This document shows, piece by piece, positions 24,869 to 37,800 of a stretch of DNA of 45,255 bases. Under the pieces are notes generated by a model, which saw only the letters and a list, made by a program, of their open reading frames with translations, was not told where the DNA came from and did no database searches. The translations under genes and the position numbers were made by a program. Source of the stretch: Bacteroidia bacterium (GTDB lineage: Bacteria > Bacteroidota > Bacteroidia > NS11-12g > UBA9320); contig JADHMR010000007.1 in NCBI GenBank assembly GCA_016779945.1, positions 1 to 45,255 on the forward strand, in the 5' to 3' direction. Each line of letters begins with the position of its first letter. Position 1 is the stretch's first letter.

Positions 24869-25804
24869 TTATGCGTTGACTTCGCTAAGAAGTGAATTAG
24901 TAGCTTTAACCCCTTGAGCTGATTCAGCTAGTTTTTCTTTTTCCTCATCACTAAGGTCGATTTCAACAATCTTTTCAATTCCATTTTTACCAAGAATTAC
25001 TGGCACTCCGATACATAAATCGTTCATTCCATATTCTCCTTCTAAAAGAGCTGAACATGGGAACATTTTATGCTGGTCACAAGCGATAGCCTGAACTAAA
25101 GATGAAACAGCCGCCCCTGGTGCATACCATGCCGAAGTACCTAACATAGCTGTAAGCGTAGCACCTCCTACTTTGGTGTCTTCCATCACCTTACTAAGTC
25201 TTTCATCACTTAAAAACTCCGAAACTCTAACGCTATTTCTAGTAGCTAAACGTGTCAATGGCAACATACCTTTGTCACTGTGACCACCAATAACCATACC
25301 ATCGATATCAGAAGCTGGACACTCAAGGGCTTCACTTAATCTATATTTAAATCTAGCACTATCTAAAGCCCCACCCATTCCAATAATTCTATGCTTTGGA
25401 AGACCAGTAACTTTATGCGTTAAGTAAGTCATTGTATCCATTGGGTTGCTTACTATGATTAATATAACATTAGGCGAATGCTTTATTAGATTTTCGGAAA
25501 CCATTTTAACAATACCAGCATTAATACCTATTAACTCTTCACGAGTCATTCCTGGTTTTCTAGGAATACCACTAGTAATTACTGCTACATCACTGTTTGC
25601 CGTTTTTGAGTAATCGTTTGTGCTTCCAACAATTTTTGTATCAAAACCATTTAAGGAAGCTGTTTGCATCAAGTCCATAGCTTTACCTTCGGCAAAGTTT
25701 TCTTTGATATCCACTAAAACTACTTCGGATGCGAAATCTTTTATGGCAATGTATTCTGCACAACTTGCGCCTACAGCCCCAGCGCCTACAACTGTTACTT
25801 TCAT
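24869..25804 (-). CDS. mdh: Malate dehydrogenase (LDH-like, NAD-dependent)
   Basis: The 311-residue enzyme interconverts malate and oxaloacetate in the TCA cycle. It has the Rossmann glycines G7-x-G9-x-x-G12, Asp32 at the end of strand 2 (favouring NAD), substrate arginines in PRKPGMTR (R82, R88) and SARF (R151), and catalytic H175 (IGGHSDKGM). Length and motifs match the LDH-like (type 3) MDH group. It is monocistronic, sharing the divergent promoter region with the SprB-repeat gene at 25915. Confidence 0.95.
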   Translation of the reverse strand: MKVTVVGAGAVGASCAEYIAIKDFASEVVLVDIKENFAEGKAMDLMQTASLNGFDTKIVGSTNDYSKTANSDVAVITSGIPRKPGMTREELIGINAGIVKMVSENLIKHSPNVILIIVSNPMDTMTYLTHKVTGLPKHRIIGMGGALDSARFKYRLSEALECPASDIDGMVIGGHSDKGMLPLTRLATRNSVRVSEFLSDERLSKVMEDTKVGGATLTAMLGTSAWYAPGAAVSSLVQAIACDQHKMFPCSALLEGEYGMNDLCIGVPVILGKNGIEKIVEIDLSDEEKEKLAESAQGVKATNSLLSEVNA

Positions 25805-25821
25805 AGTATTTTATTTTTTGG

Positions 25822-25850
25822 CAAAATTAATTATTTAAAAGATAAAACAA
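25822..25850 (-). promoter_or_regulatory. Promoter of mdh
   Basis: On the minus strand, TTG (25848-25850) and TAATTTTG (25822-25829) are separated by 18 bases. The predicted start near 25816 leaves a leader of about 12 nt. Confidence 0.55.
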
Positions 25851-25876
25851 CCAAAATGTTTATTAAAATAAAATTG

Positions 25877-25884
25877 TAAATTTG
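25877..25884 (+). promoter_or_regulatory. -7 element before the first SprB-repeat gene
   Basis: TAAATTTG is an exact TAnnTTTG, 30 bases before the ATG at 25915. A clear TTG at the normal distance is lacking. The element lies in the region shared with the divergent mdh promoter. Confidence 0.4.
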
Positions 25885-25914
25885 TAGCAAAGCATGATTA
25901 GATTTACATAATAA

Positions 25915-28404
25915 ATGAGTCGAAAATTATTTTACATTTTATTATTTCAGTTTATTTTTTTGAAAATCACTTTCGCTCAAATTTATGCGGGTGAGGATAT
26001 TACTCTTTGTACACCTCAGGACACCAATTTAACGGTACAATATACCCCTAACTCTTCTTCTTCAACGTCAAACTATTCAATAGAAGATATTGAGATAGAT
26101 ATGGAAAGCTTAACTACCCCTACTACATTAGGATACTTAACAGATGATTTTTTTTCCGAAACTATCGACATTGGTTTTAACTTTTGTTTTTATGGAAATG
26201 TTTATAATCAATTGATAATATCAACCAATAATTACATCAGCTTTGAAACAGGAGATGCCAATAGCTATTCGCCCTGGTCTACTCATTCTTTTGATTCTGG
26301 AATGTTAACACCTCCAAGTGTTACAAATGCAATAATGGGGCCGTGGATGGATTTAGATCCTTCTTATGGTGGTGAAATAACATATAGTCTTGAGGGTAAT
26401 GCACCATTTAGACGATTCATAATATCATTCAAGGATTTCGGATATTTCAGCTGCACAAATATGCAGTACAATGGGCAAATAAAGATTTTTGAATCTACAA
26501 ATGTAATCGAAACACATATTCAAGACCAACCACTTTGCTCTGATTGGAATGCGGGTAACTCTGTTTTAGGAATAGTGAATCAAGATGGCTCGAACTTCTT
26601 AATTCAAGATGGTTGGAACAATACTGCTATGACAATAAGTGATGAGGCCTTTCGTTTCACTCCAGCGGATGGTGAAAATAATGTTGAATGGTATGACGAT
26701 TCTGGCAATTTCATAGGCTATGGTACTAATATGTTAGTTAGCCCTGACACAACGACTACATATACCATAAGCGTTAATGAATGTCCTGAAAGCTATTCAG
26801 ACGAAATAACAGTATTTGTATCATCTGCCTTATTACTAGAAGCCGTCATTGATGATAACGATTGTCCCGGTGAAATTTTGGGAGCAATAGAAATAAACGT
26901 TTCTGGCAATACATCTCCAATTTCATATTCATGGACTAATAGCAATGGAAGTTTCTCATCATCTGAAAAGAATATATACAATTTAGAAGCGGAAACCTAC
27001 CATCTATCAATTACTGACACGCTAAACTGCCAAACAAATAGAACTTACACCATATCAACACCTCCTGACCCTATAGTTATAGATGGAGTAATAGATTCTG
27101 TCAGTTGCTTTGGATTTAGTGACGGGGCAATACAAACTAATGTTAGTGGAGGTAATCCGCCCTACAATTACAACTGGTTTGGAAATAATCTAACAAACTG
27201 TAATTCTTCATATGCAAATAACTTAAATGTAGGAGAATATAAACTTGTAATATCAGATAACAAGGATTGTAAAGATTCTGCAAGCTTTAATGTGCTAGAA
27301 AACACCACCATATCAATCACTTCTAGCGAACCTAAATTTAATGGCTATAACATTAAATGTTATGGTGGAAATGCTTCTGTAATAAACGAGATAGAAGGCG
27401 GATTAAGTCCATACAAGTATTATTGGTTAAATTCAGAATCTGGCGATACCATTTCACGAGATTTATCGAATAATGAACTCAAAGCTGGAGAATATCAGTT
27501 CTTAGTAAAGGATATGAACGATTGTTTAAGTATCAAAGAGTTTACAATCATTCAACCTGAAGAATTAGTCATTCATGTAAATAGCATTAAACACAAAAGC
27601 TGCACCTATAACAACGATGCGTTCATTGAAATAAATATTTCAGGAGGCCCCGCTTTTTCTATTGGCTCACTAGATTTTATGTCAAAATCTTTTTCATGGA
27701 GTAATGAAGGGGGTATATTTCACTCTAACAATCAAAATATTTACAACATATCAGAAGGGATTTATACTGTTAAAACTACAGATGCTAACCAATGTACAAC
27801 TGAAAAAGGAATTGAAATTAAACAACCTCCAAAGGTCCTAGCGAAATATAGAACTATTGACGAAACTTTAGGCGTTAGTTATCCTTTTGCTAATTTATAT
27901 GATGACTCAGAAGGAAATATAGTAGAATGGTACTGGGAATTAAGTAATGGACTGATAGCTAATAATGAAAATATTTACAATATAGATTTATCAAATATTG
28001 ATTTAGACTCATTGGGTTATATGTATTTTGACATAAAGCTTGTTGTAATCGATGAGTTTGGCTGCACAGATAGTACTTATGGTAAAATAGCTGTCAAGGA
28101 CGAACACAGATTTTTCATCCCTAATGGATTTAGTCCAAACTTCGATGGTAAAAACGACTATTTTAAAATTGAGTATCACGGCATAATTGAGAGTACTTTC
28201 ATGTTTGAAATATATGATCGTTGGGGAGCTAAACTATTCAAAACAAATGACCCAAATTTTGAGTGGGATGGGACAAGTCAAAACGGCAAAAAATTACCTA
28301 CAGGAACGTATTTATACAACTTAAGTTATCAAGATTTTGAATACAGGATTTATGATAGTTCAAATTGCCCAAATTGTATAGGAAATATTACTTTGATAAG
28401 ATAA
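25915..28404 (+). CDS. SprB-repeat surface protein with gliding-motility-type (type B) C-terminal domain, copy 1
   Basis: The 829-residue protein has a signal peptide (about 1-22), a cysteine-bearing N-terminal beta domain (about 25-250, including IGFNFCFYGNVYNQLIISTN), and an Ig-like unit (about 258-305). Four SprB-like repeats follow (about 316-390, 395-470, 480-550, 562-640; for example SCFGFSDGAIQTNVSGG), then a PKD-like segment and a type B C-terminal domain (about 738-829, with FIPNGFSPNFDGKNDYFKI and YDRWGAKLF). Type B domains direct secretion through T9SS. SprB is the gliding adhesin of Flavobacterium, but this protein is far shorter. The next gene is its paralogue. Binding target unknown. 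Confidence 0.88.
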   Translation: MSRKLFYILLFQFIFLKITFAQIYAGEDITLCTPQDTNLTVQYTPNSSSSTSNYSIEDIEIDMESLTTPTTLGYLTDDFFSETIDIGFNFCFYGNVYNQLIISTNNYISFETGDANSYSPWSTHSFDSGMLTPPSVTNAIMGPWMDLDPSYGGEITYSLEGNAPFRRFIISFKDFGYFSCTNMQYNGQIKIFESTNVIETHIQDQPLCSDWNAGNSVLGIVNQDGSNFLIQDGWNNTAMTISDEAFRFTPADGENNVEWYDDSGNFIGYGTNMLVSPDTTTTYTISVNECPESYSDEITVFVSSALLLEAVIDDNDCPGEILGAIEINVSGNTSPISYSWTNSNGSFSSSEKNIYNLEAETYHLSITDTLNCQTNRTYTISTPPDPIVIDGVIDSVSCFGFSDGAIQTNVSGGNPPYNYNWFGNNLTNCNSSYANNLNVGEYKLVISDNKDCKDSASFNVLENTTISITSSEPKFNGYNIKCYGGNASVINEIEGGLSPYKYYWLNSESGDTISRDLSNNELKAGEYQFLVKDMNDCLSIKEFTIIQPEELVIHVNSIKHKSCTYNNDAFIEINISGGPAFSIGSLDFMSKSFSWSNEGGIFHSNNQNIYNISEGIYTVKTTDANQCTTEKGIEIKQPPKVLAKYRTIDETLGVSYPFANLYDDSEGNIVEWYWELSNGLIANNENIYNIDLSNIDLDSLGYMYFDIKLVVIDEFGCTDSTYGKIAVKDEHRFFIPNGFSPNFDGKNDYFKIEYHGIIESTFMFEIYDRWGAKLFKTNDPNFEWDGTSQNGKKLPTGTYLYNLSYQDFEYRIYDSSNCPNCIGNITLIR

Positions 28405-28516
28405 ACTACATCATTAATAGCTGAAGCTATAAGCTAATCTAAAATTAACTTTCAGATATTTGATTTTATTTGTATCTTTATAAGCTGAACATTTAACAAG
28501 AAAAATCTGTTCATTT

Positions 28517-31006
28517 ATGAGATACTTAACCCTTTTACTCACACCACTATTTTTTTGTATTAATCATGCAAACGCTCAGATTGATGCAGGAACAGATGTC
28601 ATTATTTGTGACATTGAAAATGTAGATTTATCTGCCGATTACACCCCTAATTCTATTGGAACAAGCGATTATACCATTGAAAATATTCCTATTGATATGG
28701 ATCCTTTTAACTCAGGAACTAATCTAAATGGTCTTGGCGATGATATTTATTCAGGGGTTATTAATATAGGTTTTGATTTTTGTTTCTACGGAAATATTTT
28801 TAATCAACTTTTAATATCCACCAATAATTATATAACCTTCGATCTGACTAGCGCAAGTGCATATTCTCCGTGGAACACTTATGCTATTCCAAGTGCTGCA
28901 CCCCCAGGACAGGTAATTAATGCTATTATGGGTCCTTGGATGGATTTGAATCCAAATAATGGTGGTGGGTTATACTACAATGTTTACGGTGTTGCTCCAT
29001 TTAGAAGGTTTGTAGCGTCTTTTGAAAACTTTGGTTATTTTAGTTGTGCAGGATTACAATTTAATGGTCAAATTAAGATTTTTGAAACAACCAATGTCAT
29101 CGAAATTCATATTCAAGATCAACCATTGTGTGCTAATTGGAACAATGGCGAATCGGTACTAGGCATAGTAAACGAAGACGAAAGCCAATTTTTAATTGAA
29201 ACGGGTTGGAATAATACTCAATTAACTGGCAACAATCAAGCATTTAGATTTGTACCTGATGGAGCAAATAACTCAAACGTAGTATGGCAAGATGATATGG
29301 GTAATGTAGTTGGTAATGGTACAGACATTACTGTATCGCCGTTAGTTACAACAACCTACACTGTAACAGCTTCCGAGTGTCCAGACACCTATACAGATGA
29401 TGTAACCGTATTTGTTTCCACTCCAGTTACAATTGATGCTGTAGTTGACGACAACATTTGTCCAGGAGAAATTTTTGGTGCAATTGATATCACAACCTCT
29501 AATGGTACTGCACCATTCAGTTTTGATTGGACTTCTGTAAATAATAATTACACATCAACTAGCGAAGACATTAGCAACCTAGTATCGGACACTTACAACT
29601 TAACGGTTACAGATGATTTAGGCTGTGAACATACAGCAGGTCCTTTTACGATATCTCCACCACCACAAGATATTGAGATTTTTGAATCCATAGACCCTGT
29701 AAGCTGCTTTGGATTTAGTGATGGAATAATTAGTACTACTATAAGCGGTGGTACAACTCCATATACTTATAATTGGACTGGAGACAATCCGATGACAGGA
29801 AATGGTACAACAATAATAAGTGATTTAGCATCTGGAAATTATCAGATTACTGTAACTGACAATAACAATTGTCAAAACTCAGCCGCTTACTTCTTACCTG
29901 AAAATTCTTCTATTTCACTGAGTAGTAATGTATCTGATTATAACGGTTTTAATGTAAGGTGTTATGGCGGAGACGATGCTTGGGTGGCTTGTATAGCAAG
30001 TGGAGGTATGTTACCATACACCTACCAATGGGTTGATGAATCAACTAATTCTATTATATCCGATCAAGCTGATGCATATAACCTTGTTGCTGGAAGCTAT
30101 ACATTTACCGTAGAAGATGCTGAAGGCTGTCCTAATAGCATAACTTTTGATATCACTCAACCAGATTCATTATCTTTAGACATAGCCAACTATAGCCACA
30201 AAAGCTGCACCTATAATAACGATGGCTTTATAGAGGTGTCATCTTGGGGAGGCCCTGACAACCCACCTTATTCTGAGCAATTTTTACCGATTTCATTTGT
30301 TTGGAAAGGAGAAAATTCGTTCTACTCTACTGATCAAAATATCTATGATTTATCAGAAGGAACTTACACTATTACGGTTGAAGATGCTAACCAATGCATT
30401 AACGATTTAACTTTCGAAATTACACAACCGCCTTTCGTAATAGCTGACTACAGAGTTCTTGACGATACGGTAACAACCAACTATCCTTTAATCAACTTAT
30501 ACGATAATTCAGAAGGTAATGTAATAGAATGGCAATGGGAATTAAGCAATGGATTTACTGCTAATTCACAAGATGTTATGAATTTAGATTTATCAACAGA
30601 TTTGGATAGTTCAGGTATTAAATATTACGATTTAAAATTAGTGGTTACTGACGAATTCTTGTGTAAAGATAGCATCTATGGTACTTTAGCTATAAAAGAA
30701 GAACACACTTTATTTGTTCCTAATGGTTTTACTCCAGATTTGGACGGCAACAACGATACGTTCAAAATATTTCATCATGCTATGAGAACAGAAACGTTTT
30801 CTATATCTATTTTTGATAGGTATGGTTCATTGGTTTTTCAATCTAATGATCCGGATATGGCGTGGGATGGCACGAATATCAGAACTGGGAGTCCACTTAT
30901 TACAGGAACTTATTCTTATGTTCTTAGCTATCAAGATTTTGAATACCGAATTTACGATCACACCAATTGTGAAAATTGTACTGGTACGATTACTTTAGTA
31001 AGATAA
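28517..31006 (+). CDS. SprB-repeat surface protein with type B C-terminal domain, copy 2
   Basis: This 829-residue protein is homologous to the preceding gene from end to end. Shared blocks include NIGFDFCFYGNIFNQLLIST, FGYFSC, HIQDQPLC, SCFGFSDGIISTTISGG, HKSCTYNNDGFIE and the C-terminal domain (FVPNGFTPDLDGNNDTFKI; CENCTGTITLVR). Domain order is the same: signal peptide, N-terminal beta domain, Ig-like unit, four SprB-like repeats, PKD-like segment, type B sorting domain. It lies 112 nt after copy 1, with no clear terminator between, so both may be on one transcript. Most differences are substitutions spread along the protein, which suggests an old duplication. Confidence 0.88.
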   Translation: MRYLTLLLTPLFFCINHANAQIDAGTDVIICDIENVDLSADYTPNSIGTSDYTIENIPIDMDPFNSGTNLNGLGDDIYSGVINIGFDFCFYGNIFNQLLISTNNYITFDLTSASAYSPWNTYAIPSAAPPGQVINAIMGPWMDLNPNNGGGLYYNVYGVAPFRRFVASFENFGYFSCAGLQFNGQIKIFETTNVIEIHIQDQPLCANWNNGESVLGIVNEDESQFLIETGWNNTQLTGNNQAFRFVPDGANNSNVVWQDDMGNVVGNGTDITVSPLVTTTYTVTASECPDTYTDDVTVFVSTPVTIDAVVDDNICPGEIFGAIDITTSNGTAPFSFDWTSVNNNYTSTSEDISNLVSDTYNLTVTDDLGCEHTAGPFTISPPPQDIEIFESIDPVSCFGFSDGIISTTISGGTTPYTYNWTGDNPMTGNGTTIISDLASGNYQITVTDNNNCQNSAAYFLPENSSISLSSNVSDYNGFNVRCYGGDDAWVACIASGGMLPYTYQWVDESTNSIISDQADAYNLVAGSYTFTVEDAEGCPNSITFDITQPDSLSLDIANYSHKSCTYNNDGFIEVSSWGGPDNPPYSEQFLPISFVWKGENSFYSTDQNIYDLSEGTYTITVEDANQCINDLTFEITQPPFVIADYRVLDDTVTTNYPLINLYDNSEGNVIEWQWELSNGFTANSQDVMNLDLSTDLDSSGIKYYDLKLVVTDEFLCKDSIYGTLAIKEEHTLFVPNGFTPDLDGNNDTFKIFHHAMRTETFSISIFDRYGSLVFQSNDPDMAWDGTNIRTGSPLITGTYSYVLSYQDFEYRIYDHTNCENCTGTITLVR

Positions 31007-31025
31007 ATCAATAAAATACAAGCAC

Positions 31026-31054
31026 AAAAAAAGCCCTCATTTGAGGGCTTTTTT
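31026..31054. terminator. Bidirectional terminator between SprB-repeat copy 2 and gyrB
   Basis: The stem AGCCCTC/GAGGGCT with loop ATTT is flanked by an A-run and a T-run, so it can end both the plus-strand transcript and the convergent gyrB transcript. Confidence 0.85.
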
Positions 31055-31070
31055 ATTTATTGAATAGTTA

Positions 31071-33020
<1,950 letters not shown>

Positions 33021-33050
33021 TTATTAACTTGGCTATTTACTAGATTAAAA

Positions 33051-33078
33051 CAAAGGTAAAAAAAGGACGATAACTCAA
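33051..33078 (-). promoter_or_regulatory. Promoter of gyrB
   Basis: On the minus strand, TTG (33076-33078) and TACCTTTG (33051-33058) are separated by 17 bases. The predicted start near 33046 leaves a leader of about 38 nt. Confidence 0.55.
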
Positions 33079-33130
33079 TAAAAAAAAGTAAGAAATATAG
33101 TACCTACTTATTAACAATTAGTGAATAAGT

Positions 33131-34828
33131 TTAAAAACGGAAAGACAAGCCAAAAAAGACTTGTGGACCTAAGACTGGATAATTCTCCCAAATCTGATAG
33201 CCGCCAATCAGATTTTGAGCCTTAAAATAGGCTGAAAAAATAGAATTGTATTTGTACTCTAAAGCAAAATTAACATCTATAATATCATTCAATAATGGCG
33301 CAGTAGAGACTGAATCAGTAGCGGTTGAACGATCAAATGCACCAACTAGCTCAATTTGAGGTAAGATTTTATCTCCTATATTATAAGAAAAGCCTAATTT
33401 GGAAACTATACTAGGCTTATAAGCATAGTCTTGTAAAGAATCTAAGTCGTACTTATGATAATCTAATTGCAGATTTAGATTAGCGTTAGAATTCATCTCC
33501 CAATCTAGCTCGGACGACCATAATAAATGATTGACATCATCATAAACGACCTTAAATTTGTTTTGATAAGTTGAATAATCATCTAAATCGAAAAAGGACA
33601 TATCCTGTACTCTAGCGTAAGATAATTCTGAAGACCAATTTATATTTGCTCCTAAATAAGAATTCATGCCAACATAAACATCGTATTTAATCTGACTATT
33701 TATGAGGTTTAAGCCACCACCATCTGTTGTCAAAGCGTTTAAAATAAAAGGATTCTTTTTACTTAATGTCCAATACGAATTTTCTTCAAGACCACCTCTC
33801 ACACCAGCATATGCGCTTTGATTCTTTTCTGAAAAAATATAATCGTAATGAATTTGTGGAAAAATAGCATATCTAATATCAGCAGAATCTCTAGAATCCA
33901 TTGATTTAAGCTCAAAGCCTAAATTCAAATAACCACCACCAATTTCCCTACTCACAGATGGGCTAAATGTTAGTATTAATTCTTTTGCTAGACTATCTGC
34001 GAAGACGTATTTATCAGAAAGATTGTTGAAGTCATAATCCATAGCCAACTCTACATTATAGTCGTTCAAACCCACAGTCTGTTGGGCAGACAATAAGCAA
34101 TAAACCGTATTTTCAGTCTGTTCATTTAAATCGTAAGCAAATAGTTTAGCATAATAGGTAGGCTTACTCTTGTCTGTATTTTTACTTTGAAGTGATACAC
34201 TCATTGTTGAATACCCCCAATATTCTTGAGTAAATTTTTCTTCCAATTTTAAATTAGGATTATAGCCATAAGCTTGAAAAACATTTCCTTGTCTAGAGAA
34301 ATAAGCATTCATTATACCAAAATCAAAATCTTTTTTGACATAGGCAGAAAAATCTGTTTCTCTAAATGCTGCCGATACTTTTTGTTCGTTATCAAAAGCA
34401 CTTTTAACATCAGAATACGACTCTACATAGCCTAAAGCTAAACCATAAGTCAAAGATTTATTTCTATCTGAACTATAATAGATCTTAGAGGTAGGCATAC
34501 TCATATTACCAACTCCTCCATAGATGTAAGTATGATAGAGTTTAGATAATGGTTCTCCTTTAATCTTAGCAGATTTAATAGGATTCAGCTTCAACTGACT
34601 TTCAAATCGACGGTTTAATGGCTTGTAACTGATATTTTTAGAGATTTTAATGGTATCTGATAGCTTTGGGCTATCAGCCAATTTGATAGCGTCTGGCACA
34701 ACAGGAATAAAAGATTCTGTAACTTGAACTTCTTGAACTCCTAAATCCCCATCTGTTTGGGCAAAGATGCTCTGACCTATAAGAACACATCCAAGAATGT
34801 AAAATAATACAAAGGTTTTATTCTTCAT
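33131..34828 (-). CDS. Putative outer-membrane beta-barrel protein, partner of the TPR protein
   Basis: The 565-residue protein has a signal peptide (about 1-23, ending IFAQT), a short periplasmic-looking N-terminus (VQEVQVTESFIPVVPDAIKL), and then alternating polar/aromatic strands, ending in the outer-membrane-typical VFFGLSFRF. No plug domain is seen, so it is not a full TonB-dependent receptor, although databases often group such barrels with them. It starts inside the last codons of the 1023-residue TPR gene (11 nt overlap), which implies coupled translation and joint function in the outer membrane. Substrate unknown. Confidence 0.75.
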   Translation of the reverse strand: MKNKTFVLFYILGCVLIGQSIFAQTDGDLGVQEVQVTESFIPVVPDAIKLADSPKLSDTIKISKNISYKPLNRRFESQLKLNPIKSAKIKGEPLSKLYHTYIYGGVGNMSMPTSKIYYSSDRNKSLTYGLALGYVESYSDVKSAFDNEQKVSAAFRETDFSAYVKKDFDFGIMNAYFSRQGNVFQAYGYNPNLKLEEKFTQEYWGYSTMSVSLQSKNTDKSKPTYYAKLFAYDLNEQTENTVYCLLSAQQTVGLNDYNVELAMDYDFNNLSDKYVFADSLAKELILTFSPSVSREIGGGYLNLGFELKSMDSRDSADIRYAIFPQIHYDYIFSEKNQSAYAGVRGGLEENSYWTLSKKNPFILNALTTDGGGLNLINSQIKYDVYVGMNSYLGANINWSSELSYARVQDMSFFDLDDYSTYQNKFKVVYDDVNHLLWSSELDWEMNSNANLNLQLDYHKYDLDSLQDYAYKPSIVSKLGFSYNIGDKILPQIELVGAFDRSTATDSVSTAPLLNDIIDVNFALEYKYNSIFSAYFKAQNLIGGYQIWENYPVLGPQVFFGLSFRF

Positions 34829-37800
34829 CTTCTAAAGTATTTTCTTCTTCAAACAATTCGTTAAGTTCAATATCGTTTAAAAGATTGATTATTAATTCGT
34901 CTTTTTGCGAGTCTTTTTGAGCCTCTTCATTGAGCAAATCTATTTCTGCTATTTTCTGTAGACATATTTCTTTTAAATCTTCTCCCTGATAGTTATCTAC
35001 AATACTTTGCAAGGTAGCTTTAGACTGAAAAAGGTTGTCTTTTTCTTTGTAGATATCAGCTAATAAAATAAACGATTTAGCAATGTAATAGTCACTGTAA
35101 TAGTTTTCAGCAAGTTCAAAAATTATCTTTTCTGATTGGTCAAAATCACTTTCAAGATAAGCTAAGTAAGCTAATTGGTATTTGGCCTCCGAGCCTATTT
35201 CAGACTGATTTTGTTCTGTAATAATTTGGTAATCTTTTTTGGCTAAATGAAATTCTGATTGGTCAAAATAATTGTTGGCTATTATTAATCTGGCTTCATT
35301 GGCCAATTCGGCATCAACCTTATCCAAATCGAGAACTGCCTTGGCAGATTCTAATAAACTAGCATTCATGTCCAAATTTTTATAGCAGTAGAACAGGTTT
35401 ATCGTAGCTTCTCTTAAAAGACTATTTTCTTGAGCAATTGCTTTTAGATTTGTATAGTGCAAGGCGGCAACACCATATTCTTCTTTTTTAAATTGTATTC
35501 GTGCCAAACGGCTTAATGCTCTTTCGGTAAATATATTTTGCGGAAATTCTAAGACGTTCAAATAATCCTCTACTGCTAAATCAGGATTTGTAGCAAAGAT
35601 AGACTCCGCTTTGTAAAAATGAGCATTTAATTTGAAGATAGGAGCATCGAATTCGTTCAGATAGTTGTCAAAAGCATCGACAGCCTTTTCGTAATCTTGC
35701 TTGAGGTATAAGTTTTCTGAGGCTTCATAACTTATGGAGTCTTTGGACGCTATATCTACACTTACATTAGACAACTCCCCTACATAATCGAAGTACGACT
35801 TCACATCTCCTGATTCTACAGAAACATTTTTATAAGCTATTAAAGCTTCTTTAGACTCTTTAGTATTAGGATAATTTTCAATAACTGATTTGAAATAATA
35901 TATGGCTGAATCTGACACGCTTTCGTTATAAAAATTCAGACCTAATTTTAAAAGAGCCGTTTTTACCAAAATACTTTTGGGGTGTTTTTTTATCAAGTCT
36001 GACAATAAAGCTACGGACTCGTCCTGTCTATTCTCATTCAAATACATGGTACTCAAATTTAGCATAGCATCGTCGTTATATAACGATTGCGGATAATCGG
36101 AAATTAACTGACTAAGTGCCGTTCTTTTTTTATCTCTCTGATTAGTTAGCCCAAAACATTGTATTTGTTGATGTATAGCATAATCAACGTCAAAGGCTCC
36201 ACTTTCTTCTGCCAATCCATAAAACTCTTGAGCTCTGTTATAGTCTTGAGTCATAAAATAAGCATCTCCCAATCGGAGATAAGTATCGGTTTGTTTTTTA
36301 ATATCGCTAGATAAGCTAATGTATTTTCTGAACCAAAGAATAGCATCTTTATATTTAGAAGATTGATAGTAAGTATATGCTAAAGAATAGTGAGCTTGTT
36401 TGTATTCTTCAAGTAAGAAAGAACCGTCTTTTATATTAAAAGCTTTGAAAGATTCAATAGCATTGCCGTAATCTTCAATGTGATAATAAGCTTCGGCTTT
36501 CCAATAGTATGCCAAAGCAAACAACTTATTGTCTATGGGGTATTTTATTGACTTATCAAACCATGTGATGGATTGTTGGTAACGTTTGTTCACAAAGTGT
36601 TCGGCAGCCAAATAATAGCTTAACTTCTGATACACTTGCTGTTGAGGTAAAGACATACTGCTTAGGGCTGACAACTTATCTACCGCAGTCTGAAAATCTT
36701 TTGTAGAAGTGTAGGCTTTAATGAGTAAATCTTGCACATAATTAATATGAACAGATTGTGGATAGTCTTCAATAAATTGCTCAATACTTTCAATGGCGTT
36801 GTCGTAGGATGATTGTTGCTCGTAAATTAACTTTACAGAATTGAAAGCGGCATCTTCTTTAAGTGTGTAATCAAAATTAATAGCTGAAGCATATTTAAAG
36901 GCATTAATAGCTAACGGCTTTTTATCTAGCAACAAATAACATTGACCTAATTGATGAGCAGCAAACTGAGATAAACTATCTTCATCCAATAAGACATCTT
37001 CAAACTGAGCAGTGGCTTTGTTATAGTCCTGCAATTCATAATAAGCCAAGCCCAATTGATATTTTTCTATTCTATCCAATGAACTGGAAGCATCATCTGA
37101 CATATAATCTTCAAGATAATCAATGGAGTTTTGGTATTGACCCAAAGCAAAGTAGGCATCACCAATCAATCGTTTCAATTCTTTATCTCGTTTGGGGTTA
37201 TAGCTATTTTCCAATAGAGGCTTTGCAAAGTCAATTAGCTCAGTGTATCGCTCTTGATAATAATAGATGTGAGTAATGTAATACTTACTTATGACACCTA
37301 ATGTCGGAGTACTGACTAACTGCTGAAAACCTTGTAGTGCTGTAGCATAGTTCCCTTCTTCATATGCCATATGTGACAGACAATAAGTCGTCAACTCTGA
37401 ATAGGTAAATGAAATGGATTTGATATCAAAGAAAGCCAATTTAGCTTCTTCGTATTTATTTAAAGAAAAGTAGGAATAGCCTAAGCGAAAATAATACATG
37501 GCTTCTTCGTGAAACTCTAAATCATACACATTGACATTACTCAATTTAGCAATAACCTTGTCATATTCTTTGTTTCTGAAATGCAGTTTGGACAATGCAA
37601 TATACGTCTCTTTATTATACTTACCATTTGGATAATTTTCAAGATATTGCTCGAGTCTAAATTGGGCTTCATCGTTAAACAATTCTAAGGCACAAATGGC
37701 CTGATGAAACTTAGCCCATTCCACATCTGATTCATTGACATCGGGACATTCTTGCAAGGCGTCAGCCATAGAATATACTAAGGCATACTGTTTGTTTTGC

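Noticed and set aside
28418-28429. Hairpin TAGCT-GA-AGCTA between the SprB-repeat genes as a terminator
   Set aside because: The stem has five base pairs with a two-base loop and no T-run.
33131-34828. A full TonB-dependent receptor
   Set aside because: No plug domain is visible; the length and pattern fit a plain beta-barrel.
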